Assembly: GCA_035524795.1 (NCBI GenBank)
Contig: DATKOF010000023.1
Coordinates: 1 to 25,015, forward strand
DNA from: DATKOF01 sp035524795
GTDB lineage: Bacteria > Pseudomonadota > Gammaproteobacteria > Burkholderiales > SG8-41
Length of the DNA: 25,015 nucleotides
Direction of reading: 5' to 3'
In this document: in pieces, positions 16,013-24,203 of the stretch
Position numbering within the stretch: the stretch's first letter is position 1
Layout of the letters: each line of letters starts with the position of its first letter
Program-made: the position numbers and the translations under genes
Notes under the pieces: model-generated
Seen by the model: the letters and a program-made list of their open reading frames with translations, nothing else
What the model was told of the DNA's origin: nothing
Database searches by the model: none

Positions 16013-16783
16013 ATGCGCGACTTTCTGAACCAGACCGGCGCGGTTGCGCAGAGCGAACTGAAGAAACTGCTGCGTGACCCGACCGAACTGCTGTCGCGCG
16101 CGGTGCAGCCGGTGCTTTGGCTGATGATTTTTGGCCAGGTGTTCAGCCGCGTACGGGGTATTCCGACCGGCGGCATCAGCTATCTGGCTTTCATGACGCC
16201 GGGTATCCTCGCCCAGAGCGTGCTGTTCAGTGCGATCTTCTACGGCATCGGCGTGATCTGGGAGCGCGACCTCGGCATCGTTCACAAGCTGCTGGTCACG
16301 CCCGCCTACCGCAGCGCGCTGGTGCTGGGCAAGGCGCTGTCGGCGGGACTGCGCGGCGTGATACAGGCCGTCATCATCTATCTGATCGCGTTTGGCATGC
16401 ACATCGACATCCAGTGGAAATTTCAGGCCGTCGCCGGCGTCCTCTGCGCTGTCGTGCTCGGCTCGGCGATTTTTTCGACGTTCTCGCTGCTGATCGCGTG
16501 CATCGTGAAGACACGCGAACGGTTCATGGGTATCGGACAGCTTCTGACGATGCCGCTGTTTTTTGCCAGCAACGCGATCTATCCGCTGGAACTGATGCCG
16601 CCGTGGCTGAAAATCGCCGCCATCTTCAATCCGCTGACTTATCTGGTCGATGCGCTGCGCGGACTGATGATCGAGGGCGGGCAAAGCAGTTACGGTCTGC
16701 CCCCCGACCTCGGGGTCATGCTCGGCACTTTCGTGGTTTTTCTGCTGATCGCCGCCCGACTTTATCCGGAACTGGCGCGCTGA
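16013..16783 (+). CDS. ABC-2 type permease (DrrB-like)
   Basis: A 256-residue membrane protein with six hydrophobic segments. It has the ABC-2 features MTPGILAQSVLFSAIFYG, then WERDLGIVHKLLVTPAYRSALVLGKAL, and the late FFASNAIYPLELMPPWLKIAAIFNPLTYLVDALRG block. These are diagnostic of the DrrB/NodJ permease family. It is the partner of the ATPase directly upstream. Substrate is unknown; drug or lipid export is typical of the family. Confidence 0.92.
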   Translation: MRDFLNQTGAVAQSELKKLLRDPTELLSRAVQPVLWLMIFGQVFSRVRGIPTGGISYLAFMTPGILAQSVLFSAIFYGIGVIWERDLGIVHKLLVTPAYRSALVLGKALSAGLRGVIQAVIIYLIAFGMHIDIQWKFQAVAGVLCAVVLGSAIFSTFSLLIACIVKTRERFMGIGQLLTMPLFFASNAIYPLELMPPWLKIAAIFNPLTYLVDALRGLMIEGGQSSYGLPPDLGVMLGTFVVFLLIAARLYPELAR

Positions 16784-16937
16784 CCGGTGCACGCGGGGCG
16801 CCGGACCGCGTACCGCCGTTCAAGTTGCCGAATTGCAGGGCACACGACACCGGCAAATTGCGGAAAAAACGGCCGCTACCCGTTCTTCAGAAATCCGTGT
16901 CAACATAGCCGGCGCAATTCCAATCAAGGAGGATGAC

Positions 16938-17366
16938 ATGAAAAATTTCTGCCAATGGCTGGCCGGCTGCGCGCCGCGGCTGCTGAGCATCCTGCGCATC
17001 TTCACCGCGTTCACGTTCATGCAGCACGGCGGGATGAAACTGCTCGGATTTCCCGCGCCGTTTCCGATGGGAGATGTGCATCTGTTCTCGCTGATGGGTC
17101 TGGCCGGCGTGCTCGAACTGGGCGGCGGGTTCCTGCTGCTGATCGGACTGTTCACGCGGCCGGTCGCCTTCATCCTGTCGGGAGAAATGGCGGTCGCCTA
17201 CTTCATGGCGCATGCGCCGCACGGGTTCTGGACCTCGCTCAACGGCGGCGAAGCGGCAGTGCTCTACTGCTTCATATTTCTTTATATCGCCGCGGCCGGT
17301 GGCGGCAACTGGAGCGTTGACCACGTCTGCTGCAAGCGTCATCAACCGCCTGTACCCGCTGCCTGA
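16938..17366 (+). CDS. DoxX family membrane protein
   Basis: A 142-residue product with four hydrophobic helices, LLSILRIFTAFTFMQHG, FSLMGLAGVLELGGGFLLLIGLF, PVAFILSGEMAVAYFM and AVLYCFIFLYIAAAG. The MQHGGMKLLG and R-I pattern in helix 1 and the GEMAVAYFMAHAPHGFW segment are typical of DoxX/YphA-like proteins, some of which act in redox or thiol stress. The C terminus has CC (VDHVCCKRH). ATG 16938 has AAGGAGG at ideal spacing, whereas the longer frame from 16833 has no such site. Confidence 0.9.
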   Translation: MKNFCQWLAGCAPRLLSILRIFTAFTFMQHGGMKLLGFPAPFPMGDVHLFSLMGLAGVLELGGGFLLLIGLFTRPVAFILSGEMAVAYFMAHAPHGFWTSLNGGEAAVLYCFIFLYIAAAGGGNWSVDHVCCKRHQPPVPAA

Positions 17367-17498
17367 CCCAACCAGCCTCCTCACGGCGGCAGCGAGCCCC
17401 TATCAGGAGGAAAACATCGCGTGTCCTGGGGTATCATTGCGGTTCCGGAAGCGCTGCTCGCAGCAGCATAGTCATTCATTTATCGGGGAATCGAAAAC

Positions 17499-18047
17499 AT
17501 GGCCAAGCGCAAATCTTCAAGCCCGTCTTTCCTGTCCGACATAAAAACCATCCGCGCACGCGCGCGCAAACACATCGCCGACGGCGCGGTGACGCCGGGT
17601 TATGCCGCCGACCGCAAGACCGTGCTCAAGCTGCTGAACGAGGCGCTGGCGACCGAGATCGTCTGCATCCTGCGCTACAAGCGCCATTATTTCATGGCCA
17701 CCGGCATCAATGCCGACCCGGTCGCCGCCGAGTTCCTGCAGCATGCAAACGAGGAACAAGGGCATGCCGACCGCATTGCGGCGCGCATCATCCAGCTCGG
17801 CGGCGAGCCGAACTTTTCTCCCGACGGATTGGCGAGCCGCAGCCACGCCGAGTACATCGAGGGCGAGACGTTGCGCGAGATGATCGAGGAGGATCTGGTC
17901 GCAGAACGGATCGCGATCGAAAGCTACGGCGAAATGATCCGTTATCTCGGCGACCGCGACGTCACCACGCGGCGCATGCTGGAAGACATCCTGGCGATGG
18001 AAGAAGAGCACGCCGACGATCTGGCCGACCTGCTCGCTCACAGCTAA
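17499..18047 (+). CDS. Ferritin-like di-iron protein, bacterioferritin type
   Basis: A 182-residue four-helix ferritin-like protein. The ferroxidase ligands fit the bacterioferritin scheme: E53 (LATEIV), E86-x-x-H89 (EEQGH), E136 (LVAER) and E168-x-x-H171 (EEEH). The haem-binding Met of classical Bfr (about residue 52) is not obvious; M66 lies in YFMATG. An N-terminal basic extension (MAKRKSSS, residues 1-35) is longer than in Bfr and resembles Dps-type tails that may touch DNA (inference). It probably stores or detoxifies iron. GGGGAA lies ahead of the ATG. Confidence 0.88.
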   Translation: MAKRKSSSPSFLSDIKTIRARARKHIADGAVTPGYAADRKTVLKLLNEALATEIVCILRYKRHYFMATGINADPVAAEFLQHANEEQGHADRIAARIIQLGGEPNFSPDGLASRSHAEYIEGETLREMIEEDLVAERIAIESYGEMIRYLGDRDVTTRRMLEDILAMEEEHADDLADLLAHS

Positions 18048-18084
18048 CCGCAGGCATCCGCCCAATTGGCACCCGGCAGGCGCA

Positions 18085-19272
18085 TCAATTTTCAGGCGGG
18101 CCGACCAGCGTGCGGTGGAAAACCAGGCCGAGCACTCCGCATATCGCAATCACTGCCGCCATCGGCAGCGCAGTCTGGTCATGGATCGCCCCGATGGCGA
18201 TGGCGGTGACAGCGGCCAGCGCGAACTGCAACGCGCCGAGCAATGAAGACGCGGCGCCCGCGTTCCTGCCGTGCGGCGCCATCGCCAGCGCGGTTGCGTT
18301 CGGCATCACCAGTCCGATGCAGGCGATATAAATAAACAGCGGCACCAGCATGCCGGCCAGTCCGCCGGCGCCGGTCAGCACCGCCGCCAGCAGGGCGATT
18401 CCCGCCAGTGTCTGCGCCAGATTCGCGCCGTAGAGCACGGCGTCGCCGCCAAACCGGTGGTGCAGAAAACGACCGTTCAGCTGCGAGGCGAGGATCAGTC
18501 CGAATGCGTTGCTGCCGAAAATCCAGCCGTAATGCTGCGGCGGTATCCGGTAAAGATCGATCAATACGAACGGCGAGCCGGCGATGTAGGCGAACATGCC
18601 GGCCGAACTGAAGCCGCCGGTCAGCGCGTAGCCGAGATAGCGCCGGTGCGCGAGCAGCCGGCCGTAGCCCGCGAGAATGTGGCCAAGTTCGAATGGATGC
18701 GGCGCTTCGCCGCTGTGCGTTTCGGGCAGCCGGAACAGCGCGAGCGCAAGACAGATCACGCCGAAGCCGGCGATCACCCAGAAGATCGCGCGCCAGCCGA
18801 AACTGACCAGAATATGGCCGCCGAACAGCGGCGCCAGGATCGGCGCTATACCCATCACCAGCATCAGCGCCGCATAGACGCGCACTGCCTGATGCGGTTC
18901 GAAGCGGTCGCGCACGATCGCACGCGCGATCACGATGCCGGCGCACGCGCCGAGCGCCTGCGCGAAACGCCATGCTGCGAGCGCCTGGATCGACGGCGCC
19001 AGCGCACAGCCGACGGAAGCGGCGATGAACAGTGCGAGCGCGGCGTACAGCGGCGGCTTGCGGCCGAAGCGGTCGGTGACCGGCCCGTAGAACGCCTGTC
19101 CGAGCGCAAAGCCGACGAAAAACGTCGCCAGCGTGAGCTGGACCTCGATCGCGCCGGCGTGGAACGCCTGCGCCAGCGTCGGCAATGCGGGCAGATACAT
19201 GTCGATCGACATCGGCGCGAACGCGGTCAGCACGCCGAGCACGACGATCAGCTCACGATGTCTGCTGTCCAC
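18085..19272 (-). CDS. Bcr/CflA family drug resistance MFS transporter
   Basis: A 395-residue major facilitator with 12 hydrophobic segments. It has the family signature FAPMSIDMYLPALPTL in TM1, motif A GPVTDRFGRKPPL between TM2 and TM3, and the RFAQALGACAGIVIARAIVRD block in TM4-5 seen in Bcr/CflA exporters. Substrates in this family include bicyclomycin, chloramphenicol and sulfonamides; none can be assigned here. I chose GTG 19272 because GGAGG lies just before it. GTG 19287 lacks a ribosome site. It follows kup by 18 bp and is probably co-transcribed with it. Confidence 0.9.
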   Translation of the reverse strand: MDSRHRELIVVLGVLTAFAPMSIDMYLPALPTLAQAFHAGAIEVQLTLATFFVGFALGQAFYGPVTDRFGRKPPLYAALALFIAASVGCALAPSIQALAAWRFAQALGACAGIVIARAIVRDRFEPHQAVRVYAALMLVMGIAPILAPLFGGHILVSFGWRAIFWVIAGFGVICLALALFRLPETHSGEAPHPFELGHILAGYGRLLAHRRYLGYALTGGFSSAGMFAYIAGSPFVLIDLYRIPPQHYGWIFGSNAFGLILASQLNGRFLHHRFGGDAVLYGANLAQTLAGIALLAAVLTGAGGLAGMLVPLFIYIACIGLVMPNATALAMAPHGRNAGAASSLLGALQFALAAVTAIAIGAIHDQTALPMAAVIAICGVLGLVFHRTLVGPPEN

Positions 19273-19290
19273 CTGGCCCTCCGGCACGCG

Positions 19291-21174
19291 TCAAATCTCG
19301 ACGTGCGTACCGAGTTCGATCACGCGGTTGGCGGGAAGCCGGAAGTAATCAGTCGCACGCGTGGCGTTGCGGCTCATCCACGCGAACAGATGGTCGCGCC
19401 ACAGCGCCATCCCGGGAAGCTGGCTGGGAATGATGGTTTCGCGCGACAGGAAGAACGAGGTTTCCATCGCGTTGCAGTCCAGTCCGTAGCGGGCGCGGCA
19501 TGACTCGAGCAGCTTCAGAATGTCGGGCTCTTCCTTGAAGCCGTAGTTCGCTTCAAGCAGATAAAAACCCTCGCCGAGTTTTTCGTAATGCAGGCGCTCG
19601 TCCTCCGGCACCGCCGGCACGTCGCGCGTCACGACCTTGAGAAAAATCGATCTCTCGTGCAGCACCTTGTTGTGCTTGAGGTTGTGCAGCAACGCGTGCG
19701 GCACGCTGTCGACGGTGCTGGTCATGAAGACCGCGGTGCCGGGCACACGCTGCGGCGGGTTGGCAAGCAGACTCTCGATGAACGGCTTCAGCGGAATCCC
19801 CTGCTCGGCAAGCCGCTGGAACAGGATCACGCGGCCGCGTTTCCATGTCGTGAACACGATGTAGCAAACGGCGCCGACTACCAGCGGCACCCAGCCGCCT
19901 TCAAGAATCTTGGCCATGTTGGAAACGAAAAATCCCGCATCCACGACCAGAAATACGCCGAACACCAGCGCCACTGTTGCCAGACTCCATTGCCACAGGC
20001 GCCGGGCAACGATCGCCAGCAGGAACGTCGTGATCACCATGGTTCCCGACACCGCAATGCCGTAAGCAGCGGCCAGCGCGGTCGAGGACCTGAAGCTGGC
20101 CACCAGCAGCACGACCAGAACGAACAGCATCCAGTTGACGAACGGCATGTAAATCTGCCCGATATGTTTGGTCGAAGTGTGATCGATCTCGAGTCGCGGC
20201 GCATAGCCGAGCTTGATCGCCTGGCTGGTCATCGAATAGGTGCCGGAGATCACCGACTGCGACGCGATCACCGTGGCGCAGGTGGCAAGCACGACCAGCG
20301 GCATCACCGCCCATGCCGGCACCATCATGTAAAACGGGTTCTTGATCGCGTCCGGGTGCGCGAGCACCAGCGCGCCCTGCCCGAAATAATTGAGCAACAG
20401 CGCCGGCCAGACGAAACCGAACCAGTCGAGGCGGATCGGTCCGCGCCCGCAGTGTCCCATATCGGCATACAGCGCCTCCGCGCCGGTGACGGCGAGAAAC
20501 ACGGACCCGAGCAGAAGAAAACCGTGCGCCGGATTGGCTTCGACCAGTTGCAGCCCGTACGCGGGATTGATCGCCCGCAACACCCCCGGATTGCCGATCA
20601 CCATGACGAGGCCGATGCCGCCGATGACGGCAAACCACAACGTCATCACCGGCCCGAACAGACTACCGATGCTGGCGGTGCCGCGGCTCTGCAGCAGGAA
20701 CAACGCGCCGAGAACAACGATCGTCGCCGGCACCACGTAATGTCCGAACGCCGGCGCGGCGACTTCCATTCCCTCGACCGCGGACAGCACCGATATCGCA
20801 GGAGTGATCATCGCGTCGCCGTAGAACATCGCCGCGCCGGCAATGCCGCAGGAAATGATCAGCCAGCGGACGCGGCTGTGCGGCTGGGTGCCACGCAGCG
20901 CCATTGCCAGCAGCGCAAGTATGCCGCCTTCTCCTTTGTTGCCGGCACTCATCACGAACGCGACGTACTTGAGCGATACCACGATGGTCAGCGTCCAGAA
21001 CAGCAGCGACAGGATGCCGAGCACGCTGGCCTCGCTGAGCACAAAACCGTGCTGCGGATCGAAACAGACTTGCAGCGTGTAAAGCGGGCTCGTGCCGATA
21101 TCGCCGTAAACGACGCCGATCGCCGCAAGCATCAGCGGAGTGAATTCCCTAGTCTGCGTACGAGCGGCGGACAC
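19291..21174 (-). CDS. kup: Kup system low-affinity potassium/H+ symporter
   Basis: A 627-residue potassium transporter. The N terminus carries the KUP hallmark GVVYGDIGTSPLYTLQ, then GEGGILALLAMA and GDAMITPAISVLSAVEG. Twelve hydrophobic helices run to about residue 430. A hydrophilic C-terminal domain of about 180 residues holds GTAVFMTS and VPHALLHNLKHNKVLHE. The start is GTG 21172-21174, with GGAA eight bases upstream. This gives the usual family length of about 625, while the longer frame to 21261 adds a Ser/Arg-rich leader that does not fit. It is upstream of the MFS gene in a two-gene unit. Confidence 0.93.
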   Translation of the reverse strand: MSAARTQTREFTPLMLAAIGVVYGDIGTSPLYTLQVCFDPQHGFVLSEASVLGILSLLFWTLTIVVSLKYVAFVMSAGNKGEGGILALLAMALRGTQPHSRVRWLIISCGIAGAAMFYGDAMITPAISVLSAVEGMEVAAPAFGHYVVPATIVVLGALFLLQSRGTASIGSLFGPVMTLWFAVIGGIGLVMVIGNPGVLRAINPAYGLQLVEANPAHGFLLLGSVFLAVTGAEALYADMGHCGRGPIRLDWFGFVWPALLLNYFGQGALVLAHPDAIKNPFYMMVPAWAVMPLVVLATCATVIASQSVISGTYSMTSQAIKLGYAPRLEIDHTSTKHIGQIYMPFVNWMLFVLVVLLVASFRSSTALAAAYGIAVSGTMVITTFLLAIVARRLWQWSLATVALVFGVFLVVDAGFFVSNMAKILEGGWVPLVVGAVCYIVFTTWKRGRVILFQRLAEQGIPLKPFIESLLANPPQRVPGTAVFMTSTVDSVPHALLHNLKHNKVLHERSIFLKVVTRDVPAVPEDERLHYEKLGEGFYLLEANYGFKEEPDILKLLESCRARYGLDCNAMETSFFLSRETIIPSQLPGMALWRDHLFAWMSRNATRATDYFRLPANRVIELGTHVEI

Positions 21175-21358
21175 TGTGTCGTTCCGGCTTGAGGATCTGC
21201 AAGATCTGCTGAAAGAAGCGGAATGGGCGCGCACTATACGCCGGTCTGCTGCGCCGCGCAATGATGCCGATCCGTCGAACCGTCCCGGGAGTGGCCGAAA
21301 GATATGACTTCTCTCCGCCGGCCCTGTTTATTTACTGACGGGCCTGAAGCCGGCTTGA

Positions 21359-21387
21359 TTGACGACGCCGATTACGCACTCTAGAAT
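21359..21387 (+). promoter_or_regulatory. Sigma-70-type promoter of the first DUF2946 gene, nearly leaderless
   Basis: The -35 is TTGACG (21359-21364) and the -10 is TAGAAT (21382-21387), with a 17-bp spacer. Transcription would start near 21394, and the ATG is at 21395. There is no ribosome site, so the mRNA would be leaderless or nearly so. The second DUF2946 gene has the same layout. Confidence 0.6.
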
Positions 21388-21394
21388 TTCGAGC

Positions 21395-21772
21395 ATGCTG
21401 CGCGCTAATTGCCGAAAATATATCAACTCCTTAGCGCTGTCCGCCATGCTGTTCGGCGCGCTGTCGCCGGCGTTTGCCTCGCTCGTGTACCGGGCACAGC
21501 CGGCGGTACTTGCACAGATTTGCAGCCTTCATCAACCGGGACATAGTGCACGAGACGGACATTCGTTTCCGGAAAAATCGCCCGATGCACATCAGATCCA
21601 CTGTGCCTGGTGCTCTCCAGGCTCGGCCCAGCCTGCCATCGTCGCCGCCCCGCCCCCGACTGTCGTTGCAGAATTCTTCGATTACATCAGGATCAGCAGC
21701 ATCGACAACCGGCCGCATTCTTCCGAATCGGCCGCCTCGTATCAGTCTCAAGCCCCTCCCGTTCCTGCCTGA
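21395..21772 (+). CDS. DUF2946-like exported protein, copy 1
   Basis: A 125-residue product. A hydrophobic signal (LALSAMLFGALSPAFAS, about 13-29) is followed by VYRAQPAVLAQICSLH and the family hallmark HCAWCS (C70, C73; plus C43). DUF2946 proteins are found beside copper-handling and TonB-linked genes in betaproteobacteria, and the CxxC with nearby His (H49, H56, H66, H69) could bind metal; that role is inference. The C-terminal third is Pro/Ser-rich. It starts at ATG 21395, next to the promoter. The second copy at 24204-24581 has the same length and the same hallmark. It opens the copper cluster. Confidence 0.8.
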   Translation: MLRANCRKYINSLALSAMLFGALSPAFASLVYRAQPAVLAQICSLHQPGHSARDGHSFPEKSPDAHQIHCAWCSPGSAQPAIVAAPPPTVVAEFFDYIRISSIDNRPHSSESAASYQSQAPPVPA

Positions 21773-21787
21773 GTTCCCGCAGTAAAT

Positions 21788-21807
21788 GCCCGGCCATATG
21801 GCCGGGC
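21788..21807. repeat. 20-bp perfect palindrome after DUF2946 copy 1
   Basis: GCCCGGCCAT is followed directly by its own complement. The site lies 15 bp after the DUF2946 stop and 66 bp before the outer-membrane gene. It could form an RNA hairpin acting as a weak terminator, attenuator or mRNA stabiliser. No T tract follows. Confidence 0.6.
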
Positions 21808-21873
21808 CATAACGCGCACCGGAAGGAAATCGCGCGGCAACCAATCAATAATGGGAAAGGCAAAGCGAACACC

Positions 21874-22950
21874 ATGCACAAGATATTGATGAACCGGGCT
21901 AGCGCCCCCTTGGCGGCGATCTCCGCCACACTGCTCCTGTCGGCAACTCCGTTGCCGGCCCTGGCCTGCGCAACCTGCGGCTGCAGCCTGAGCAGTGACG
22001 CCGCAATGGGCTACTCGGCGGCTCCCGGATGGCGCATCACTGCCGAATACGACTACATCGACCAATCCCAACTGCACTCGGGAACCCACAGCATATCGCC
22101 GTCACAGGTCGCAGCCATCAACGATGCCGGCGGCGATCAGGAAGTGGAAGACAACACCACCAATCGCTATTTCACCGTGGGCATCAGCTACGCGCCCAAT
22201 GCGGACTGGAATTTTAAATTACTCGTTCCATACGTTGATCGGAGTCATACGACATACGGCTCCTCGCCGAACCCGCTGACCCCCGACGAAATCAGCGGCG
22301 CGAACGTTTCCAGTCTCGGCGACATGAAGTTCATCGTGAGTTACCAGGGATTTTTGCCGACGCACAATTTCGGCGTCCAGCTCGGCGTGAAACTGCCCAC
22401 CGGCAACTACGGCGGGCCCAATGCCGACGACACGGGCACGGTCGGTCATAATCCCGTTGCCTTCAATTCCGGGCCCAACGCATTGAACGCTTCGCCGGAC
22501 AACCTGCTCGATACCAGTCTGCAGGCCGGCACCGGCAGCACCGACATAATTGTCGGCGCATATTATTATCGGGCGATCAGCCAGAATTTCGACGCCTTCA
22601 TCAATTGGCAGTATCAGTCGGCGGTAAGCGAGAAACTCGATCAGGCCGGCGCAGACTTCCGTCCCGGCGACCAGTCCACCGTGAGCTTCGGCGTGCGCTA
22701 CGAATCCGATCCCGAACTGGTGCCGCAGTTGCAGGTAAATCTGACGAGAAAGAGCCCTGACGAAGGCGTATTGGCCGACACCATAAGCACGGGAGGTACC
22801 GTGGCCTACCTGAGTCCGGGGATTACCATCATGCTTTCCCACAACGTACACGTGTTCGGATTCCTTCAGGTGCCGTTTTACAGCAACCTTGACGGCTATC
22901 AACTGTTTCCGCACTGGACAGCATCGGTTGGCGCAAGCCTCGCGTTTTGA
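21874..22950 (+). CDS. Outer-membrane beta-barrel protein with N-terminal CxxCxC motif
   Basis: A 358-residue product. Residues 1-31 form a signal peptide (PLPALA). The mature protein opens with CATCGC (C32, C35, C37), then SLSSDAAMGYSAAPGWR. The rest consists of alternating strands (RITAEYDYI, YFTVGISY, FKLLVPYV, FGVQLGVKLPTGNY, VGAYYYRAI, FINWQYQ) ending in F, as in outer-membrane barrels. The pattern resembles the uncharacterised transporter/MetA-pathway porin-like family. The cysteine cluster suggests a metal or disulfide site at the periplasmic face (inference). ATG 21874 gives the signal peptide; the longer frame from 21610 overlaps the DUF2946 gene and is not credible. A TlpA gene follows 64 bp later. 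Confidence 0.82.
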   Translation: MHKILMNRASAPLAAISATLLLSATPLPALACATCGCSLSSDAAMGYSAAPGWRITAEYDYIDQSQLHSGTHSISPSQVAAINDAGGDQEVEDNTTNRYFTVGISYAPNADWNFKLLVPYVDRSHTTYGSSPNPLTPDEISGANVSSLGDMKFIVSYQGFLPTHNFGVQLGVKLPTGNYGGPNADDTGTVGHNPVAFNSGPNALNASPDNLLDTSLQAGTGSTDIIVGAYYYRAISQNFDAFINWQYQSAVSEKLDQAGADFRPGDQSTVSFGVRYESDPELVPQLQVNLTRKSPDEGVLADTISTGGTVAYLSPGITIMLSHNVHVFGFLQVPFYSNLDGYQLFPHWTASVGASLAF

Positions 22951-23014
22951 ACGGGTGAAACGAAACCGCCGCATAACTGCGAACATGCAGCCGGCCTCCG
23001 GACCGTAAATCGAT

Positions 23015-23521
23015 ATGCCGCCATCGAGATTTCTGTCGGTATCCTTGTTGCTGATGGCATCGGTTACAGCATCGAATGCCCATGCGCTGGACGCCGGCAA
23101 GCCGGCCCCGCCACTGACGGCCCGGTTGCTCGATGGCACGCCGTTTTCCCTTGCGTCCGAAACCGGCAAGGTCGTCATCGTCAATTTCTGGGCGACGTAT
23201 TGCGCACCCTGCCGCGCCGAGATGCCGGCGCTTGAAGCCTACTACCTGAAACACCGTAGCGAAGGTCTCGTACTGCTCGGCATCAGCATCGATGACCCCG
23301 GCGACGAAGCCAAGGTGAGAAAAGTGATGGGGGCTTTTGGTTACCCTTCCGCGCTCGCGCAAAATGCGAACTTCGAGGGATACGGCAGGATCTGGCACAT
23401 CCCGCTCACCTTCGTGATCGACCGCCGCGGCAACACGCGCAAGGACGGCTGGTATGTCGAAAACGGAATCGACGCGCCGCTTCTTGAGCAGGTCGTCACG
23501 CCGCTGCTTCAGGAAAAATAG
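23015..23521 (+). CDS. TlpA-like periplasmic thioredoxin
   Basis: A 168-residue product with a signal peptide (1-24, NAHA) and a thioredoxin fold. The active site is FWATYCAPC, with C63 and C66, followed by RAEMPALEAYY. The cis-Pro is in WHIPLTFVIDRRG. TlpA/ResA proteins reduce disulfides in the periplasm, for example those in CuA-site proteins and in copper chaperones. Its place between the CxxCxC outer-membrane protein and PCuAC fits reduction of their cysteines (inference). Confidence 0.9.
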   Translation: MPPSRFLSVSLLLMASVTASNAHALDAGKPAPPLTARLLDGTPFSLASETGKVVIVNFWATYCAPCRAEMPALEAYYLKHRSEGLVLLGISIDDPGDEAKVRKVMGAFGYPSALAQNANFEGYGRIWHIPLTFVIDRRGNTRKDGWYVENGIDAPLLEQVVTPLLQEK

Positions 23522-23606
23522 GTGGGGTCGGTACGCATCAATATTTGATACGGTGATTTTATAAACTTAAATCAAGATTTATTTTCATCAACCACAGGAG
23601 ACCATC

Positions 23607-24104
23607 ATGAAACTCTGTAATGCTGCTGCACTGGCCATCGGCATCATCGTCGCCATGCCTGTTTACGCGGGTGTCACCGTATCCGATGCATGGATCCGGG
23701 CCACTGCGCCGGGACAGACCTCGGCCGCCGTTTACCTGCAGATCAAGAGTGATGCCGCGGCCAAACTGGTCGGCGCCAGTTCGCCGGCAGCCAAAACCGC
23801 GCAGATCCACGAAATGAGCATGCAGGGCAACGTGATGAAGATGCGTCCCATCGATGCGCTCGATCTTCCGGCCGGCAAGACCGTGGAGTTGAAGCCGGGC
23901 GGCTATCACGTAATGCTCGAAAATATCGCCAAGCCGTTGAAGAAAGGCGCGACGGTCCCCGTCACGCTCACCATTGAGGGTGCGGACAAGCAGCGCCAGT
24001 CGCTCGAAGTCAAGGCCGAAGTGCGCGAAGCCCAACCTGAAAAGCATGACGACATGAAAGGCATGGGAGACATGAAGGATATGGGGAACATGAAAGGCAT
24101 GTAA
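23607..24104 (+). CDS. PCu(A)C periplasmic copper chaperone
   Basis: A 165-residue product with a signal peptide (1-21) and a DUF461/PCuAC fold. The Cu(I) motif H-x10-M-x21-H-x-M is exact: H68, M79, H101 and M103. The mature start VSDAWIRATAPGQTSAAVYL is typical. The C-terminal tail (147-165) is a Met-rich repeat, KGMGDMKDMGNMKGM, with a preceding His-Asp pair, which adds probable Cu(I)-binding sites and is an elaboration on the basic family. PCuAC delivers copper to the CuA site of cytochrome oxidase or to the copper-acquisition system. CAGGAG lies ahead of the ATG. Confidence 0.93.
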   Translation: MKLCNAAALAIGIIVAMPVYAGVTVSDAWIRATAPGQTSAAVYLQIKSDAAAKLVGASSPAAKTAQIHEMSMQGNVMKMRPIDALDLPAGKTVELKPGGYHVMLENIAKPLKKGATVPVTLTIEGADKQRQSLEVKAEVREAQPEKHDDMKGMGDMKDMGNMKGM

Positions 24105-24128
24105 AAAAGCAAAACGACGCACCGCGCC

Positions 24129-24164
24129 ATCGCCGCTTATTGATTGGAATCAATAAGCGGCGAT
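24129..24164. repeat. Perfect 17-bp inverted repeat with 2-bp spacer
   Basis: The left arm ATCGCCGCTTATTGATT and the right arm AATCAATAAGCGGCGAT are exact complements around GG. The element lies 25 bp past the PCuAC stop, and its last base is the first base of the -35 of the second DUF2946 promoter. It could be a terminator (no T tract follows), an operator, or both. Confidence 0.9.
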
Positions 24165-24193
24165 TGACTGTAGATGACATCGTATCTTAGAAT
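24164..24193 (+). promoter_or_regulatory. Sigma-70-type promoter of the second DUF2946 gene, nearly leaderless
   Basis: The -35 is TTGACT (24164-24169) and the -10 is TAGAAT (24188-24193), with an 18-bp spacer. Transcription would start near 24200-24201, only a few bases before ATG 24204. The -10 hexamer is identical to that of the first DUF2946 promoter. The inverted repeat at 24129-24164 touches the -35. Confidence 0.58.
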
Positions 24194-24203
24194 CGGCGCC
24201 ATC

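Noticed and set aside
15188..16792. 534-codon minus-strand frame opposite the ABC transporter genes
   Set aside because: The ABC ATPase and permease motifs on the plus strand are unambiguous; this frame is their shadow.
19588..21192. 534-codon plus-strand frame opposite kup
   Set aside because: Antisense of kup; His/Arg/Gln-rich composition typical of a shadow frame.
21610..21873. N-terminal extension of the outer-membrane gene by 88 codons
   Set aside because: It would overlap the DUF2946 gene in another frame and bury the signal peptide that starts at 21874.
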